A DNA stretch of 64,000 bases from Microbacterium mitrae (GCF_008017445.1 NZ_VRSW01000001.1:1178001-1242000); one strand, 5' to 3'. Positions 15,902 through 26,424 are shown, counted from the stretch's first letter. The notes: generated by a model not told the origin, from the sequence alone. Program-made: numbers and translations.

Positions 15902-16549
15902 CTATGCCAGGCCGTGCTCAAAGGCAAACACCACGAGTTGCACGCGGTCGCGCAACTGCAGCTTGTTGAGAATGCGCGAAATATGTGTCTTGACGGTGGC
16001 CTCGGAGAGGTACTCCCGTGCGGCGATCTCGCCGTTGCTGAGGCCGCGCGCCGCGAGCGCAAAGATGTCGCGCTCACGATCGGTGAGCGTCTCGTATTCT
16101 GCGGGCAGCGTCTGAGCTACCGGAGCCGAGAACTGCGCAAACAGTTCGCGTGTGGCCGAGGCCGCAATCACGCTCGAGCCCGAATGCACGGTGCGAATTG
16201 CCGCCAACAGAAACTCCGGGTCGGCATCCTTCAGCAAGAATCCGCTGGCGCCCTGGCGAATGGCGCGAGCCGCTGCCTCATCCAGGTCAAAGGTGGTCAG
16301 CATTACGATGCGCGGGGCGTTTGGCTTCGCCAAAATCTCTGCCGTCGCGGTGAGACCGTCTTTCACCGGCATGCGAATGTCCATCAGCACAACGTCTGGC
16401 GCGGTTTCGGCGACAACCGCAATCGCCTCGTCGCCATCCCCCGCCTCTCCAACCACTTCGAGGTCGGGCTGCGACTGAACCAGCATGCGAATGCCGGCGC
16501 GAAACAGCGCCTGGTCGTCAACCAAAACCACTCGAATACTGTCGCTCAC
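15902..16549 (-). CDS. Two-component response regulator, NarL/FixJ family
   Basis: 215 residues. The N-terminal receiver has the acidic pair VLVDDQ, the phosphoacceptor Asp in VVLMDIRMP, the Thr in MLTTFD and the Lys in FLLKDAD. The C-terminal LuxR helix-turn-helix is LTDRERDIFALAARGLSNGEIAA and TVKTHISRILNKL. The start codon overlaps the stop of the kinase gene by four bases. The likely target is the adjacent ABC exporter, by context only. Confidence 0.95.
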   Translation of the reverse strand: MSDSIRVVLVDDQALFRAGIRMLVQSQPDLEVVGEAGDGDEAIAVVAETAPDVVLMDIRMPVKDGLTATAEILAKPNAPRIVMLTTFDLDEAAARAIRQGASGFLLKDADPEFLLAAIRTVHSGSSVIAASATRELFAQFSAPVAQTLPAEYETLTDRERDIFALAARGLSNGEIAAREYLSEATVKTHISRILNKLQLRDRVQLVVFAFEHGLA

Positions 16550-17772
16550 GCACGCTCCTGCTCTGATGGTTCCGTCACCGAGACTACCTCCGGCAGCGGA
16601 ATCACCGCGCGCACCACGAAATCGGAACCAGTGCGTACGGTTTCGAGGGTGCCGGCGACGAGCGTGGCGCGCTCGCGCATGCCAATGAGGCCATGACCGC
16701 CAGGGTTGGCAACGTCGTCCGCGGCGATCGTGTTGCGGACGCGCACCCTGACCTCATGCGCTGCGAAGGCGAGGGAAACGTCGACGGGGGTGCCGTCACC
16801 GTGGCGAATCGCGTTGGTCAGCGCCTCCTGCATGATGCGGTAGATCGCCAGCTGCACGGCGGCCGGTGGGTCAGATCGCGGCGCGGGGTCAACATCGATG
16901 AGCAGTTCGACGCCGGCACCTCGCACCTGCGCGTACAGTTCTTCCAGGTCGGCCAGGGTCGGTTGCGGGCCCTCCGCTTGCGAATGCCGCAACTGGGTTA
17001 GCAACAGTCGCACGTCGGCCAGGGCGGATCGCGCCGTCTGGCTGATCGTGGTGAGCGCCTCGGCGGCAACTTCTGGTTGCGTTGCGGCGGCGTAGCGCGC
17101 GCCGTCTGCCTGCGCAATAACGACCGCGAGCGAGTGTGCAACCACGTCGTGCATATCGCGCGCGATGCGCGTTCGTTCTTGTTCCGATGCCGCAAGCGCT
17201 GCCGCAACGCTCGCCTGGCGCTCGGTCTCGACGGCGGCAAGGCGCGTGCGCTTAAGCGTGCCAAGGGTATAGCTGAGGCCCAGGCCGAATGCCGTGGCGG
17301 CCCAGGTGACGATGATGAAGAACGCGATCGGGATGACGGTGTTGAGTGGGGTGCCATTGCCGGTGCCGTTGGTCAGATAGGCGCCGCCCACCAGGTAGGC
17401 GGCAACAACGGTGGCGCCGACGAACACCGAGATGAAGCCGGCCTTTCGCACCCGTGGCGAGCCATAGGCGGCGGTGGCGTACAGCACGCCGAAGATAGCG
17501 AGATTCATCGCGATCGGGGAGAGGCCGCACAACATTTGGGCGATCGCGCCGATCCATGCGATCGCCAGCGAGAGTGCTGGCGACAGTCGCCGCACGGCCA
17601 GCGCCGCAGCCATCACGACACTGATGCCGATCGCTATCCATTCGGTGCGCGCGCCGTTGGCATCGCCGGTGTTCGCAACATAGAGGACCGACGGAACCAG
17701 GGTCAGCAACCACAGCACGGCGGCAGCAGCGACGTCGAAGATCAGCTGCCTGCGGGTGAGTGTGGTGAACAT
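16546..17772 (-). CDS. Sensor histidine kinase, NarL-partner (HisKA_3) family
   Basis: About 408 residues. Five to six hydrophobic segments (residues about 12-165) come first. Then comes the dimerisation and phosphoacceptor helix ERTRIARDMHDVVAHSLAVVIAQADGARYA, with the His in MHDVVAH, and a HATPase_c domain ending with NPGGHGLIGMRERATLVAG. The start is uncertain: 17772 (MFTTLTRRQL) gives the usual membrane domain, while an open frame reaches 17907. No extracellular sensor domain is seen, as in LiaS/DesK-like sensors. Confidence 0.9.
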   Translation of the reverse strand: MFTTLTRRQLIFDVAAAAVLWLLTLVPSVLYVANTGDANGARTEWIAIGISVVMAAALAVRRLSPALSLAIAWIGAIAQMLCGLSPIAMNLAIFGVLYATAAYGSPRVRKAGFISVFVGATVVAAYLVGGAYLTNGTGNGTPLNTVIPIAFFIIVTWAATAFGLGLSYTLGTLKRTRLAAVETERQASVAAALAASEQERTRIARDMHDVVAHSLAVVIAQADGARYAAATQPEVAAEALTTISQTARSALADVRLLLTQLRHSQAEGPQPTLADLEELYAQVRGAGVELLIDVDPAPRSDPPAAVQLAIYRIMQEALTNAIRHGDGTPVDVSLAFAAHEVRVRVRNTIAADDVANPGGHGLIGMRERATLVAGTLETVRTGSDFVVRAVIPLPEVVSVTEPSEQERA

Positions 17773-17997
17773 TACGCTCAACGGTACGCGGTAGCCTCGC
17801 CCCGCCACATCAGCCGTCAGATGTATCTCGCATCTGCCCTGGCTCGGTCCCACCTCGCTGCTGATCGTTGCCCCAGGATTGCCCCCTAGAATTGATCCGT
17901 TCATCATTCACCTGCCGCTGCGCCCGAGCACCAAAAGTGCATGAGCGTGGTGCTCCGCGAAGACGCGGCGGCCCGAGCCTCGAGATCGGAGGTTCCC

Positions 17998-19443
17998 ATG
18001 TCCATTAGCCAGACACGCAACGAGGTTGCTGCCAAGGCCATCGTCGGTGAGCCCGAGGTTGTCGAGGATGGCCGCGCCCCCGGTGTGGAGCGGTCGCCAG
18101 AATGGTTGGCCCTGAAGGCTGCGGCCACCGCGCTTCAGCCGCTGCAGATCAAGGACGGCTCGATTCCAAACGCCGCCGATCACGCCGCCGCTCGTGAGCA
18201 CGTTGCAACGATCACCTCCTCGGTCTCGGCGCTTGCTCCGTTGTTCCCGCACGACGCCGCCTACCTCAGCGCGCTTGTGGTCGACTTTGACCGCTGGGCT
18301 GCCGAAGGCTTCGGTGTTCCCGACTTCCTGGACTCGCTTGTTGCCTTCCAGCCGCAGCAACACCGCGTTGATGGCTTGCGCCACCTCGTCGTGTTTCCGA
18401 TGTACACGCAGAACGGCTCCCCCGACCGCCACGTTGAGGCGCTCATCGCGGAGGTCATCTGGCCGGAGTTCATCGCTGACCTGGAAGCTGGCGACTACGG
18501 CAACAAGCTGTTCGTCTCGCTCCGACTGATCGATTTCACCTCGGGCTACGACACGAACTCCGCCGTGCTGTTTCCGGAGACCGTCGCGATGCGCGAGATC
18601 CCCACGTTCACGTGGGGCGCGATCTTCCAAGACCGCGAGGCCGCCCGCTACCGCCGCGTCGTTCGTGAAGCCGCCGAAATCACCAAGCTCGAGCTGCCGG
18701 AAGACGCAGCCCGCATGCTGGATGATCAGGAACTCGCCGAAAAGACGTTCGTGATGTGGGACATCATCCACGACCGCACCCACATGCGCGGCGACCTACC
18801 GTTTGACCCGTTCATGATCAAGCAGCGCATGCCGTTCTTCCTCTACTCGCTGGAGGAGATGCGGTGCGATCTGACCGCGTTCCGCGAGTCGGTGAACATC
18901 GAGCGCTCGCTGCGTGCGCGCGTTGACGCGGGCGATGAGCTGACTGCCTCCGAATCCGAAATGCTGGAGAAGGCCAAGCTCGTGCAGTACGCGGTGCTGT
19001 TTGACCGCGTCTTCCGCTTCGCGCTGACCGGTTCGCGCGTGCGCAACTACGACGGCCTCGGCGGCCAGCTGCTGTTCGCATGGCTGCACCAGCGCGGCGT
19101 GCTGCACTGGACCGACGTATCGCTCGCGATCGAATGGGACCGTCTGCCGGACGCCGTCGTCGAACTCGGCGACGCGATCGATGACCTGTACTGGCGTTCG
19201 ATCGACCGCCCGAAGACCGTGCACTGGTTGGCCGCCTACGACCTGGTCAGCAAGACCGTGACGCCGCACCCGGCATCGAAGTGGAACCGCGGGCTGAGTG
19301 AAGAAATTCTCGCCGGCCCGCCGAAGGGCTTCACCGACGCCGTGCTTGACGACGAATTCCCGCTGTCGATGTTCTTCGAGGCGCTCGATAAGAAGATGGC
19401 CGACGTCATCAGCTCGACGGCAGGCATCCGCGGAACGGACTAA
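17998..19443 (+). CDS. Conserved hypothetical protein, tentatively DUF6421
   Basis: 481 residues, soluble, without signal peptide. It has conserved-looking blocks HLVVFPMYTQNGSPDRHVEALIAEVIWPEF and FVMWDIIHDRTHMRGDLPFDPFMIKQRMPFF. The HDRTHMRGD stretch suggests a metal or nucleotide site, but no enzyme family is recognised. I recall this protein type as DUF6421 in actinobacteria but cannot confirm it. The ATG at 17998 follows a GGAGG Shine-Dalgarno and is preferred over 17941. A strong terminator follows. Confidence 0.75.
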   Translation: MSISQTRNEVAAKAIVGEPEVVEDGRAPGVERSPEWLALKAAATALQPLQIKDGSIPNAADHAAAREHVATITSSVSALAPLFPHDAAYLSALVVDFDRWAAEGFGVPDFLDSLVAFQPQQHRVDGLRHLVVFPMYTQNGSPDRHVEALIAEVIWPEFIADLEAGDYGNKLFVSLRLIDFTSGYDTNSAVLFPETVAMREIPTFTWGAIFQDREAARYRRVVREAAEITKLELPEDAARMLDDQELAEKTFVMWDIIHDRTHMRGDLPFDPFMIKQRMPFFLYSLEEMRCDLTAFRESVNIERSLRARVDAGDELTASESEMLEKAKLVQYAVLFDRVFRFALTGSRVRNYDGLGGQLLFAWLHQRGVLHWTDVSLAIEWDRLPDAVVELGDAIDDLYWRSIDRPKTVHWLAAYDLVSKTVTPHPASKWNRGLSEEILAGPPKGFTDAVLDDEFPLSMFFEALDKKMADVISSTAGIRGTD

Positions 19444-19474
19444 GCGGCGCGTGCGCCAGCACACGTAGCAACAG

Positions 19475-19512
19475 GTGCGGGTTGGGAGGGATTGTTCCTT
19501 CCCAACCCGCAC
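19475..19512. terminator. Strong hairpin terminator after the DUF6421-like gene
   Basis: Arms GTGCGGGTTGGGA and TCCCAACCCGCAC pair perfectly around a short loop. TGTCGTTTTCG follows on the plus strand. Confidence 0.8.
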
Positions 19513-19691
19513 TGTCGTTTTCGGCGCTCGCTGGTTCCGTCGCCTGTGGTTCCGTCGCCGGTGGTTCCGCCGTTTCGCGACACGAATTTGTCACGAAGCG
19601 TCACGGAATCGCCTCGGGGTGCGCCGGCGACCTTAGGGTGAAAACACCCCACACAGCACGGGTACTCCCTGCCCCATTTCTAGGAGCGCAC

Positions 19692-21275
19692 ATGCCTCGC
19701 AAAATTGCCACCTCTATCGCGGCCATCGCCGCCGCTGGTTTGCTGCTTTCGGGCTGCACCAGCAGCACCCCGGAAACCTCCGGTGAATCAGACGGTGGGT
19801 CAACGTCCGCGTCGAGCAACGCGACCTTCACGTACGCCATCGGCGGCGACCCCATGTCGATGAACCCGATCAACCTCAGCGACCGCTGGGGACTGACGTT
19901 CGCGAACATCGTGTACTTGCCCCTCGCCCGCGTCGAGGCTGACGGCACGGTCGTCAACGAGCTGGCCGAGAAGATTGAGCCGGCAGAAGACGGCCTGTCG
20001 GTCACCGTCACGCTGAAGGATGACCTGAAGTGGTCAGACGGTGAGCCGATCACCGCTGAAGACGTGGTCTTCACGTACACCAACAAGGCCGTGCGCGAGA
20101 ATGGCAACGCCGACCTGCTGTACGTCGGCGACGAGCCGATCACCGCCGCAGCAACCGATGACCACACCGTCGTCTTCACGCTGCCGTCGCTGAGCGCCGC
20201 AGCCATCAGCAACATCGCCACCGAGACGTACATCATCCCGAAGCACATCTACGGCGACGTAACCGACTTCTCGGTGACCCAGCTTGACCCCGCAGCCATT
20301 GGTTCCGGCCCCTACAAGCTCGATGAATACAAGCCCGGCGAGTACCTGAAGTTCTCCGCCAACGAGAACTACTACGGCGACGCCCCAAACATCCCGAACC
20401 TGATCCTGCAGATTCTGACGGACGCTGACACGGTCAAGACCGCACTGCAGACCGACCAGGTTTCGGCCTCGTTTGTGACGTCGGCTCAGGTTGCTGAATT
20501 TGAGGGCACCAACGTCACCACCTACCCGTACTCCGAGGGTCGCGTTGCCTACCTCGGTGTGCAGGCCGGAAAGCCTGCGCTGGCAGACCCGAAGGTTCGC
20601 CAGGCGCTGTTCTTCGCTCTCGACCGTGGTGCGATCTCGGACGCTGCCTTCCTCAGCACCGACTACTACGAAGAGGCCTACTCGATCCTGCCGCCGAGCA
20701 ACCCGTGGGCGACCGAGGATGTCGAAAAGTACGAGCAGGACGTTGCGAAGTCCAAGCAGCTTCTCGAAGAGGCAAACGCCGCCGACCTCAAGCTGACGCT
20801 CGGCTACATCGGAACCGACCCCGCACAGGTTGCTGAGGCAACGCAGGTGCAGGAGCAGTTCGCCGAGGTTGGCGTTGACCTCACCCTCTCGGGTGTTGAC
20901 GGCTCGGCACTGTACGCAGAGCTGGAAAAGGGTGCAGACAGCAAGTTTGACCTCTTCCTTGGTGGTTACATCATGGGCCTGGAGCCGGACGCCTACTCGG
21001 CACTGTTCCGCACGGGCGCATCGGCCAACTACTTCGGCTACTCCAACCCCGAGGTTGACGCTCTCTTCGACGCCGGCGTAGCCGAGCTCGACGACGCAAA
21101 GCGCGGCGACATCTACGACGAACTGCAGGCGAAGATTCAGGACGACGCCGTGTTCTTCCCGATCGCCGACAACAAGAAGATCATTGCGATGAGCAACTCC
21201 TTCACGGGCATCGACGAGGCGCGCCTCGTTCCGATCTACTCGCTGGAGAACTTCGGAAAGCTCGCCGTCAAGTAA
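19692..21275 (+). CDS. Peptide ABC transporter substrate-binding lipoprotein (SBP family 5)
   Basis: 527 residues. A lipoprotein signal peptide (MPRKIATSIAAIAAAG) ends at the lipobox LLSGC (Cys at about 22), followed by a Ser/Thr linker. The mature part is a family 5 solute-binding protein of the DppA/OppA type, with NPINLSDRWGLTFANIVYLPL, the LSVTVTLKDDLKWSDGEPITAEDVVFTY signature and FSANENYYGDAPNIPNL. It captures oligopeptides or similar ligands outside the membrane. AGGAGCGCAC precedes the ATG. It is first in a five-gene importer operon. Confidence 0.93.
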   Translation: MPRKIATSIAAIAAAGLLLSGCTSSTPETSGESDGGSTSASSNATFTYAIGGDPMSMNPINLSDRWGLTFANIVYLPLARVEADGTVVNELAEKIEPAEDGLSVTVTLKDDLKWSDGEPITAEDVVFTYTNKAVRENGNADLLYVGDEPITAAATDDHTVVFTLPSLSAAAISNIATETYIIPKHIYGDVTDFSVTQLDPAAIGSGPYKLDEYKPGEYLKFSANENYYGDAPNIPNLILQILTDADTVKTALQTDQVSASFVTSAQVAEFEGTNVTTYPYSEGRVAYLGVQAGKPALADPKVRQALFFALDRGAISDAAFLSTDYYEEAYSILPPSNPWATEDVEKYEQDVAKSKQLLEEANAADLKLTLGYIGTDPAQVAEATQVQEQFAEVGVDLTLSGVDGSALYAELEKGADSKFDLFLGGYIMGLEPDAYSALFRTGASANYFGYSNPEVDALFDAGVAELDDAKRGDIYDELQAKIQDDAVFFPIADNKKIIAMSNSFTGIDEARLVPIYSLENFGKLAVK

Positions 21276-21282
21276 CGCGAAC

Positions 21283-21314
21283 ATGCGGGGGTCGGCGCGT
21301 GCCGGCCCCCGCAT
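21283..21314. terminator. Hairpin between binding-protein and permease genes
   Basis: ATGCGGGGG..CGGC pairs with GCCG..CCCCCGCAT around GCGT. No T tract follows, so it probably stabilises the binding-protein mRNA or attenuates read-through into the permeases. A TAGGGT box follows at 21323. Confidence 0.65.
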
Positions 21315-21344
21315 TCGTGTTCTAGGGTGAGCAGAGGAGGAAGA

Positions 21345-22307
21345 GTGCTCGGATTTATTGCCCGTCGTTTAGCGCAGGTTATTCCGCTGCTTCTCGTTCT
21401 CAGCATGGTGGTGTTCCTGCTGATCCACCTGGCACCGTACGACGTCGTCGATTCGTACACGACGCCGTCGATGTCAGACGAAACGGTCGCCGCGATTCGC
21501 GAGCGACTCGGCCTCAACGAGCCGGTGTGGGTGCAGTACGGCGCGTGGCTGTGGAACGTGTTGCAGGGCAACCTCGGCAACTCGCTGGCCACCGGGCTAC
21601 CGATTGCCGATGAGCTGGCCCGCCGCATTCCCAACACCATCATCCTGGTCGCCCCCGCGTACCTCACGGCGCTTACCCTCGCCATCGTGCTGGGCTTGGC
21701 GGCAGGCAGCCGCAAGGGTAGCCTGCTTGACCGCATCATCGACAGCATCTGCTCCGTCGGCATCGCAACCCCATCGTTCTGGTTCGCGCTGCTAGTGATG
21801 TTCTTCTTCGGGTACGTGCTGCGCCTGTTTCCGATCTTCGGCATGCATTCCATCGGCAAAGAGGGCGACATTGGCGACCTCCTGCTGCACCTCGCCATGC
21901 CTTTCCTGGTGCTGGTGGTCGCCTTCTTCCCCGACCTCACCCGTTACGTTCGCTCATCCACCATCACGCAGCTCGACGAAGACTACGTGCAGGTACAAAA
22001 GGCGTACGGCGCCTCCAACGGCTTCATTCTGCGCCGCCACGTGAGCCGCAACATTCTGCTGCCGATCATCACGCAGTTGGGCCTTGCCCTTCCGATTCTC
22101 GTCACCGGCGCGATCGTTACCGAAAGCATCTTCGCGTGGCCAGGCGTCGGCCTCTACATCTTGAACGCGACAGCCGCCCTCGACTACCCCGTGATTCTCG
22201 CGGTGCTCCTCCTCTCCGCCGTGCTCGTCATGGTCGGAAACCTCGTCGCCGATCTGCTGTACGTTGCAGCCGATCCACGAATCCGTCTGGCTAAGAAGGC
22301 GGCATGA
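21345..22307 (+). CDS. Peptide ABC transporter permease, DppB/OppB type
   Basis: 320 residues starting at GTG 21345 after AGAGGAGGAAGA. There are six membrane segments. The family N-terminus is FIARRLAQVIPLLLVLSMVVFLLIHLAPYD; the coupling region is EDYVQVQKAYGASNGFILRRHVSRN and the C-terminal EAA-type segment ITQLGLALPILVTGAIVTESIFAWPGVG. It forms the membrane channel with the next gene. The stop overlaps the start of the second permease. Confidence 0.94.
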   Translation: MLGFIARRLAQVIPLLLVLSMVVFLLIHLAPYDVVDSYTTPSMSDETVAAIRERLGLNEPVWVQYGAWLWNVLQGNLGNSLATGLPIADELARRIPNTIILVAPAYLTALTLAIVLGLAAGSRKGSLLDRIIDSICSVGIATPSFWFALLVMFFFGYVLRLFPIFGMHSIGKEGDIGDLLLHLAMPFLVLVVAFFPDLTRYVRSSTITQLDEDYVQVQKAYGASNGFILRRHVSRNILLPIITQLGLALPILVTGAIVTESIFAWPGVGLYILNATAALDYPVILAVLLLSAVLVMVGNLVADLLYVAADPRIRLAKKAA

Positions 22308-23148
22308 TGGCTCAGAAAACCGTGAAAGACACCGCGCTTCGCCGCTTCACCAAGAATCCGGCCGCGATGACCGCGCTCATCGTGCTGGCACTCATCACCA
22401 TTGCGTGCCTTTCGGCTCCGCTGTGGCCGCACTTCGGCGAAAAATCCAACCTTGACGCGCGCTGGTTGCCGCCCAGCGCGCAACACTGGCTCGGCACCGA
22501 TGAGCAGGGCAAGGACTACTTCACTCGCGTGCTCGACGGCGGGCGCATCACGCTGTTCGTTGGCTTTGTCGCAACCCTCGTCTCGATGACCGTCGGCGTG
22601 CTCGTCGGTGTGTGCGCCGCGTACTTCGGCCGGTTTGTCGACGAAGCGCTGATGCGTTTGGTTGACCTGCTCACCGCCGTGCCGTGGATGGTGCTCGTCA
22701 TCGTGGCTCGAGCATTCTTCCCGCCGGGTCTGTGGACAATCATCCTCATCATCGGCGCGCTCAGTTGGATGTCTACCGCCCGACTGGTGCGTGCCGAAGC
22801 CCTCTCCATCAAGGAGCGTACGTTTGTCGGCTACGCCAAGTACATTGGCGAGAAGCCGGCCGTGGTGATCTTCCGTCACATCTTGCCCGGAGCGATTGGA
22901 ACCATCATTGTCGTGTCGACGGCGACGGTATCGGGCGCGATCATGACGGAGTCCGCGCTGGGCTTCTTGGGCCTCGGCGTTCCGGCGCCGCTGGCCTCGT
23001 GGGGCTCGTTGCTTTCAACCTCGAAGGGGCAATTGGCCACCGCTCCGCACCTGGCCATTGTGCCTGGCCTGTTGATCGCCATCACGGTCTTCTGCGTCAA
23101 CGTAATCGGAAACGGCCTGCGCTCGGCGATCATGCGGGAGGAATCACG

Positions 23149-23152
<4 letters not shown>
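22304..23152 (+). CDS. Peptide ABC transporter permease, DppC/OppC type
   Basis: 282 residues with five to six membrane segments. The N-terminal WLPPSAQHWLGTDEQGKDYFTRVLDGGRITL motif and the EAA loop RAEALSIKERTFVGYAKYIGEKPAVVIFRHILPGAIG are hallmarks of OppC/DppC. The ATG overlaps the preceding TGA (a second ATG follows at 22307). Its own stop overlaps the ATPase start, so all genes of the operon are coupled. Confidence 0.94.
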
Positions 23153-24007
<855 letters not shown>

Positions 24008-24015
<8 letters not shown>

Positions 24016-24961
24016 TTCGGGTGTTGATTCTGTGATTGGCCCGGTTGTTGGCCCGGTCTCGACTTCGGTGCCTCCGCCGCTGATTTCAACGGTTGATCTC
24101 TCGAAAGAGTTTGTCGTGCGCGAGCGCGGACGCAAGTCCATCGTGACGGCGGTGCGCGATGTTTCGCTAGAAATCGCCGCCGGCGAGACCCTGGGCGTCG
24201 TCGGCGAATCGGGCAGCGGCAAGTCGACGCTTGGCCGCTGCATTTTGGGGCTGGAGACACCGTCGAGCGGCACTGTCGCGTTTGACGGAACCATCATGAC
24301 GGGCCTCGGGCATCGCGAGTTGCGTGGGCACCAGCGTGACATGCAGATCATCTTTCAAGACCCGTACTCGTCGCTGAATCCGCGGCGCACCGCGCTGCAG
24401 CAGGTGATGGAGCCTCTGGAGGTGCTCACCGATCACACCGACATGCGCGCCCGCGCGCTGGAGGCACTCGATCGAGTCGGCATTTCAGAGACGCAGGCGG
24501 AGCGTCTGCCCCGCTCGTTCTCCGGCGGACAGCGTCAGCGCATCGCGATCGCGCGCGCCATCGTGGTTCGCCCCCGCTTCATCGTGTGCGACGAGCCGGT
24601 CTCGGCGCTAGACATGTCGATCCAGGCGCAGGTGACCGAGTTGCTGCAAGAGCTGCAGCGAGACCTCGGCCTCACGTACCTGTTTATCTCGCACGATCTG
24701 TCGGTCGTCCGAGAAATCGCAACGCGCACGGCCGTAATGTATCGCGGCCAGATCGTTGAGCTCGGCCCAACGCCCGCCCTGTTCGCCGAGCCCAAGCACC
24801 CATACACGCAGCGCCTTCTCGACGCCGTACTGGTTCCGGAACCAGCAATTGCGCGCGAGCGACTGGCGCACTTTGGTGCGTCGGTGCGGTCGCCCCTGGA
24901 GATTCCGGCCGACTCCCGTTTGGTCGAGGTTCTCCCGGGCCACTGGGTGCGCGAGGGGTAG
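24008..24961 (+). CDS. Peptide ABC transporter ATP-binding protein, DppF/OppF type
   Basis: 317 residues with Walker A GESGSGKST, Q-loop FQDPYSSLNPRRT, signature FSGGQRQRIAIARAI, Walker B FIVCDEPVSALD, H-loop FISHDLSVV, and the family C-terminal HPYTQRLLDAVLVPEP. The ATG lies inside the end of the previous gene. It contains a perfect palindrome CTGGTTCCGGAACCAG near 24833. It is the last gene of the importer operon and is followed by a long repeat region. Confidence 0.94.
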
Positions 24962-25039
24962 TTCGCACACCGGCACCGTCGTTCCGGTCGCCGCACTGCG
25001 GTTCGGCCATCGTTGTTTCGCCATTGTGACAAGCCGCGC

Positions 25040-25120
25040 CCAAATGTCGGAGACCTTCACCGGAGCAGCCCATGGGAGCGGTACCACCCGGCGTGTCGCT
25101 CCAAACGCTCCGACATTTGG
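25040..25120. repeat. 81-bp palindromic element, copy 3
   Basis: Arms CCAAATGTCGGAG and CTCCGACATTTGG are a perfect 13-bp pair. The interior has GGGAGCGGTACCACCCGGCG. It is the first of four copies in the convergent gap between the oppF-like gene and the Nudix gene. Confidence 0.9.
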
Positions 25121-25273
25121 CAACGGGAAACATCGGAACCACGAAGCATCCGCGCGCGCTGGTCGCCGCGCCGAGGTTCCGCCTGATGCACCGAGACCCC
25201 GTCCCCGCACCGAGACCCCGTCCCGGCACCGAGGTTCCACCCGCCGCACCGGCACTCCGCCGCCACGCCGCAC

Positions 25274-25354
25274 CGAAATGTCGGAGAACCTGACCGAAAC
25301 AGCCCTCGGGAGCGGTGCCACCCGGCGTGTCACCCCAAGCACTCCGACATTTGG
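25274..25354. repeat. 81-bp palindromic element, copy 4
   Basis: The arms are complete apart from one change (CGAAATGTCGGAG) opposite CTCCGACATTTGG. The core is GGGAGCGGTGCCACCCGGCG. Part of the 172-bp array. Confidence 0.9.
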
Positions 25355-25447
25355 CAACAGAAAACGGAACCACGAAGCCACAGGGCGCGCCGCTCACCGG
25401 CACCGAGGTTCCACCCGCCGCACCGGCACTCCGCCGCCACGCCGCAC

Positions 25448-25528
25448 CCAAATGTCGGAGAACTTCACCAAAACACGCCTTGTGAGCGGTGCCACCCGGC
25501 GCGTCGCCCCAAAGACTCCGTCACTTGG
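25448..25528. repeat. 81-bp palindromic element, copy 5 (degenerate right arm)
   Basis: The left arm is perfect. The right arm reads CTCCGTCACTTGG, with two changes that break pairing, and the interior differs at GTGAGCGG. The length is still exactly 81 bp. Confidence 0.85.
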
Positions 25529-25622
25529 CAACAGAAGACCGGAACCACGCAACGTCCGCGCGCGCCGCTCACCGGCACCGAGGTTCCACCCGCCGCACCG
25601 GCACTCCGCCGCCACGCCGCGC

Positions 25623-25703
25623 CCAAATGTCGGAGAACCTGACCGAAACAGCCCACGGGAGCGGTGCCACCCGGCGTGTCACCCCAAAGACTCCGACATT
25701 TGG
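25623..25703. repeat. 81-bp palindromic element, copy 6
   Basis: Perfect 13-bp arms, with an interior nearly identical to copy 4. It is the last copy in the array, 92 bases from the 3' end of the Nudix gene. Confidence 0.9.
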
Positions 25704-25794
25704 CTACAGAACACCGGAACCACGCACCCGCAGCGCGCGCCGTGGTGAAGCCGCCTGGGTCGGCACCGCCGCGACGGTGGTCGTTCTTCGCGAG

Positions 25795-26418
25795 CTAGCG
25801 GAGGGCGCCGACGCTGGCGAGGGCGAGGCGCACAAGGGTGCCGCGCCCGCCTTCCATTTCGGCGCTGAGGGTCTCGGACGATGCTTCTTCCGGCGTCATC
25901 CAAGTGACTTCGAGTGCGTCTTGACGCGGCTCGCAGGTTCCGGTGACCGGAACCACGAAGGCGAGCGAAACGGCGTGCTGGCGGTCATCGTGATACGCGC
26001 TGACGCCTGGCAGCGGGAAGTATTCGGCCACCGTGAAGGGTGCCGGCTGGGGTGGCAGAAGCGGAAACGCCATCGGGCCGAGGTCGTTTTCGACGTGACG
26101 AAACAGCGCATCGCGTACGGTCTCGCCGTAACGAACGCGGCCAGAAACGATCGTGCGAGTCATCTCACCCATCGGGGTGGCGCGCAGCAAAATGCCAACT
26201 TCGGTGACCGCCCCGGTACCGTCTTGCCGCACGGGAATCGCCTCAACGTAAAGAATCGGCAGGTGGCGGCGAGCCTCGGCAAGTTCAACCTCGCTCAGCC
26301 AACCGGGATTTGCGCCGGGCGCGTGAAATTCGTTGTTGAGCCCGAGACCGGCGAGTGGATCACGCGGGGTCTCGTCGTTCGGCTCGCTCGGGTCTGGATC
26401 CGGGGTGCGCACTGCCAT
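25795..26418 (-). CDS. Nudix-like protein (DUF4916)
   Basis: 207 residues. The central part resembles a Nudix hydrolase, but the box is degenerate: GRVRYGETVRDALFRHVENDLG keeps the spacing while lacking the full REXXEE glutamates. This fits the actinobacterial DUF4916 group, for which hydrolase activity is doubtful. The N-terminus is acidic and Pro-rich. The start at 26418 follows TATACA by six bases. Its 3' end faces the peptide-transporter operon across the repeat array. Confidence 0.8.
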   Translation of the reverse strand: MAVRTPDPDPSEPNDETPRDPLAGLGLNNEFHAPGANPGWLSEVELAEARRHLPILYVEAIPVRQDGTGAVTEVGILLRATPMGEMTRTIVSGRVRYGETVRDALFRHVENDLGPMAFPLLPPQPAPFTVAEYFPLPGVSAYHDDRQHAVSLAFVVPVTGTCEPRQDALEVTWMTPEEASSETLSAEMEGGRGTLVRLALASVGALR

Positions 26419-26424
26419 GTCTCT

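Larger units (their letters stand above)
25182..25745. repeat. Higher-order tandem array of about 172-bp units
   Basis: After a 19-bp tandem (GCACCGAGACCCCGTCCCC twice), a unit of about 171-174 bp occurs three times (starts near 25225, 25400 and 25573). Each has a GC-rich part with GAGGTTCCACCCGCCGCACC, then an 81-bp palindrome, then CGGAACCACG. The gene-free stretch 24962-25794 is almost entirely this array. It contains open frames, but they come from the repeat. Confidence 0.85.

Noticed and set aside
25182..25745. CRISPR array
   Set aside because: Units are about 172 bp with conserved rather than unique spacers, and no cas gene is present.
24756..25748. A 330-codon open frame with repeated MSEN...PTFGN peptides
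   Set aside because: It runs through the tail of the oppF-like gene and then the repeat array. The repeated peptides are simply the 81-bp palindromes read in frame; unit lengths divisible by three keep it open by chance.
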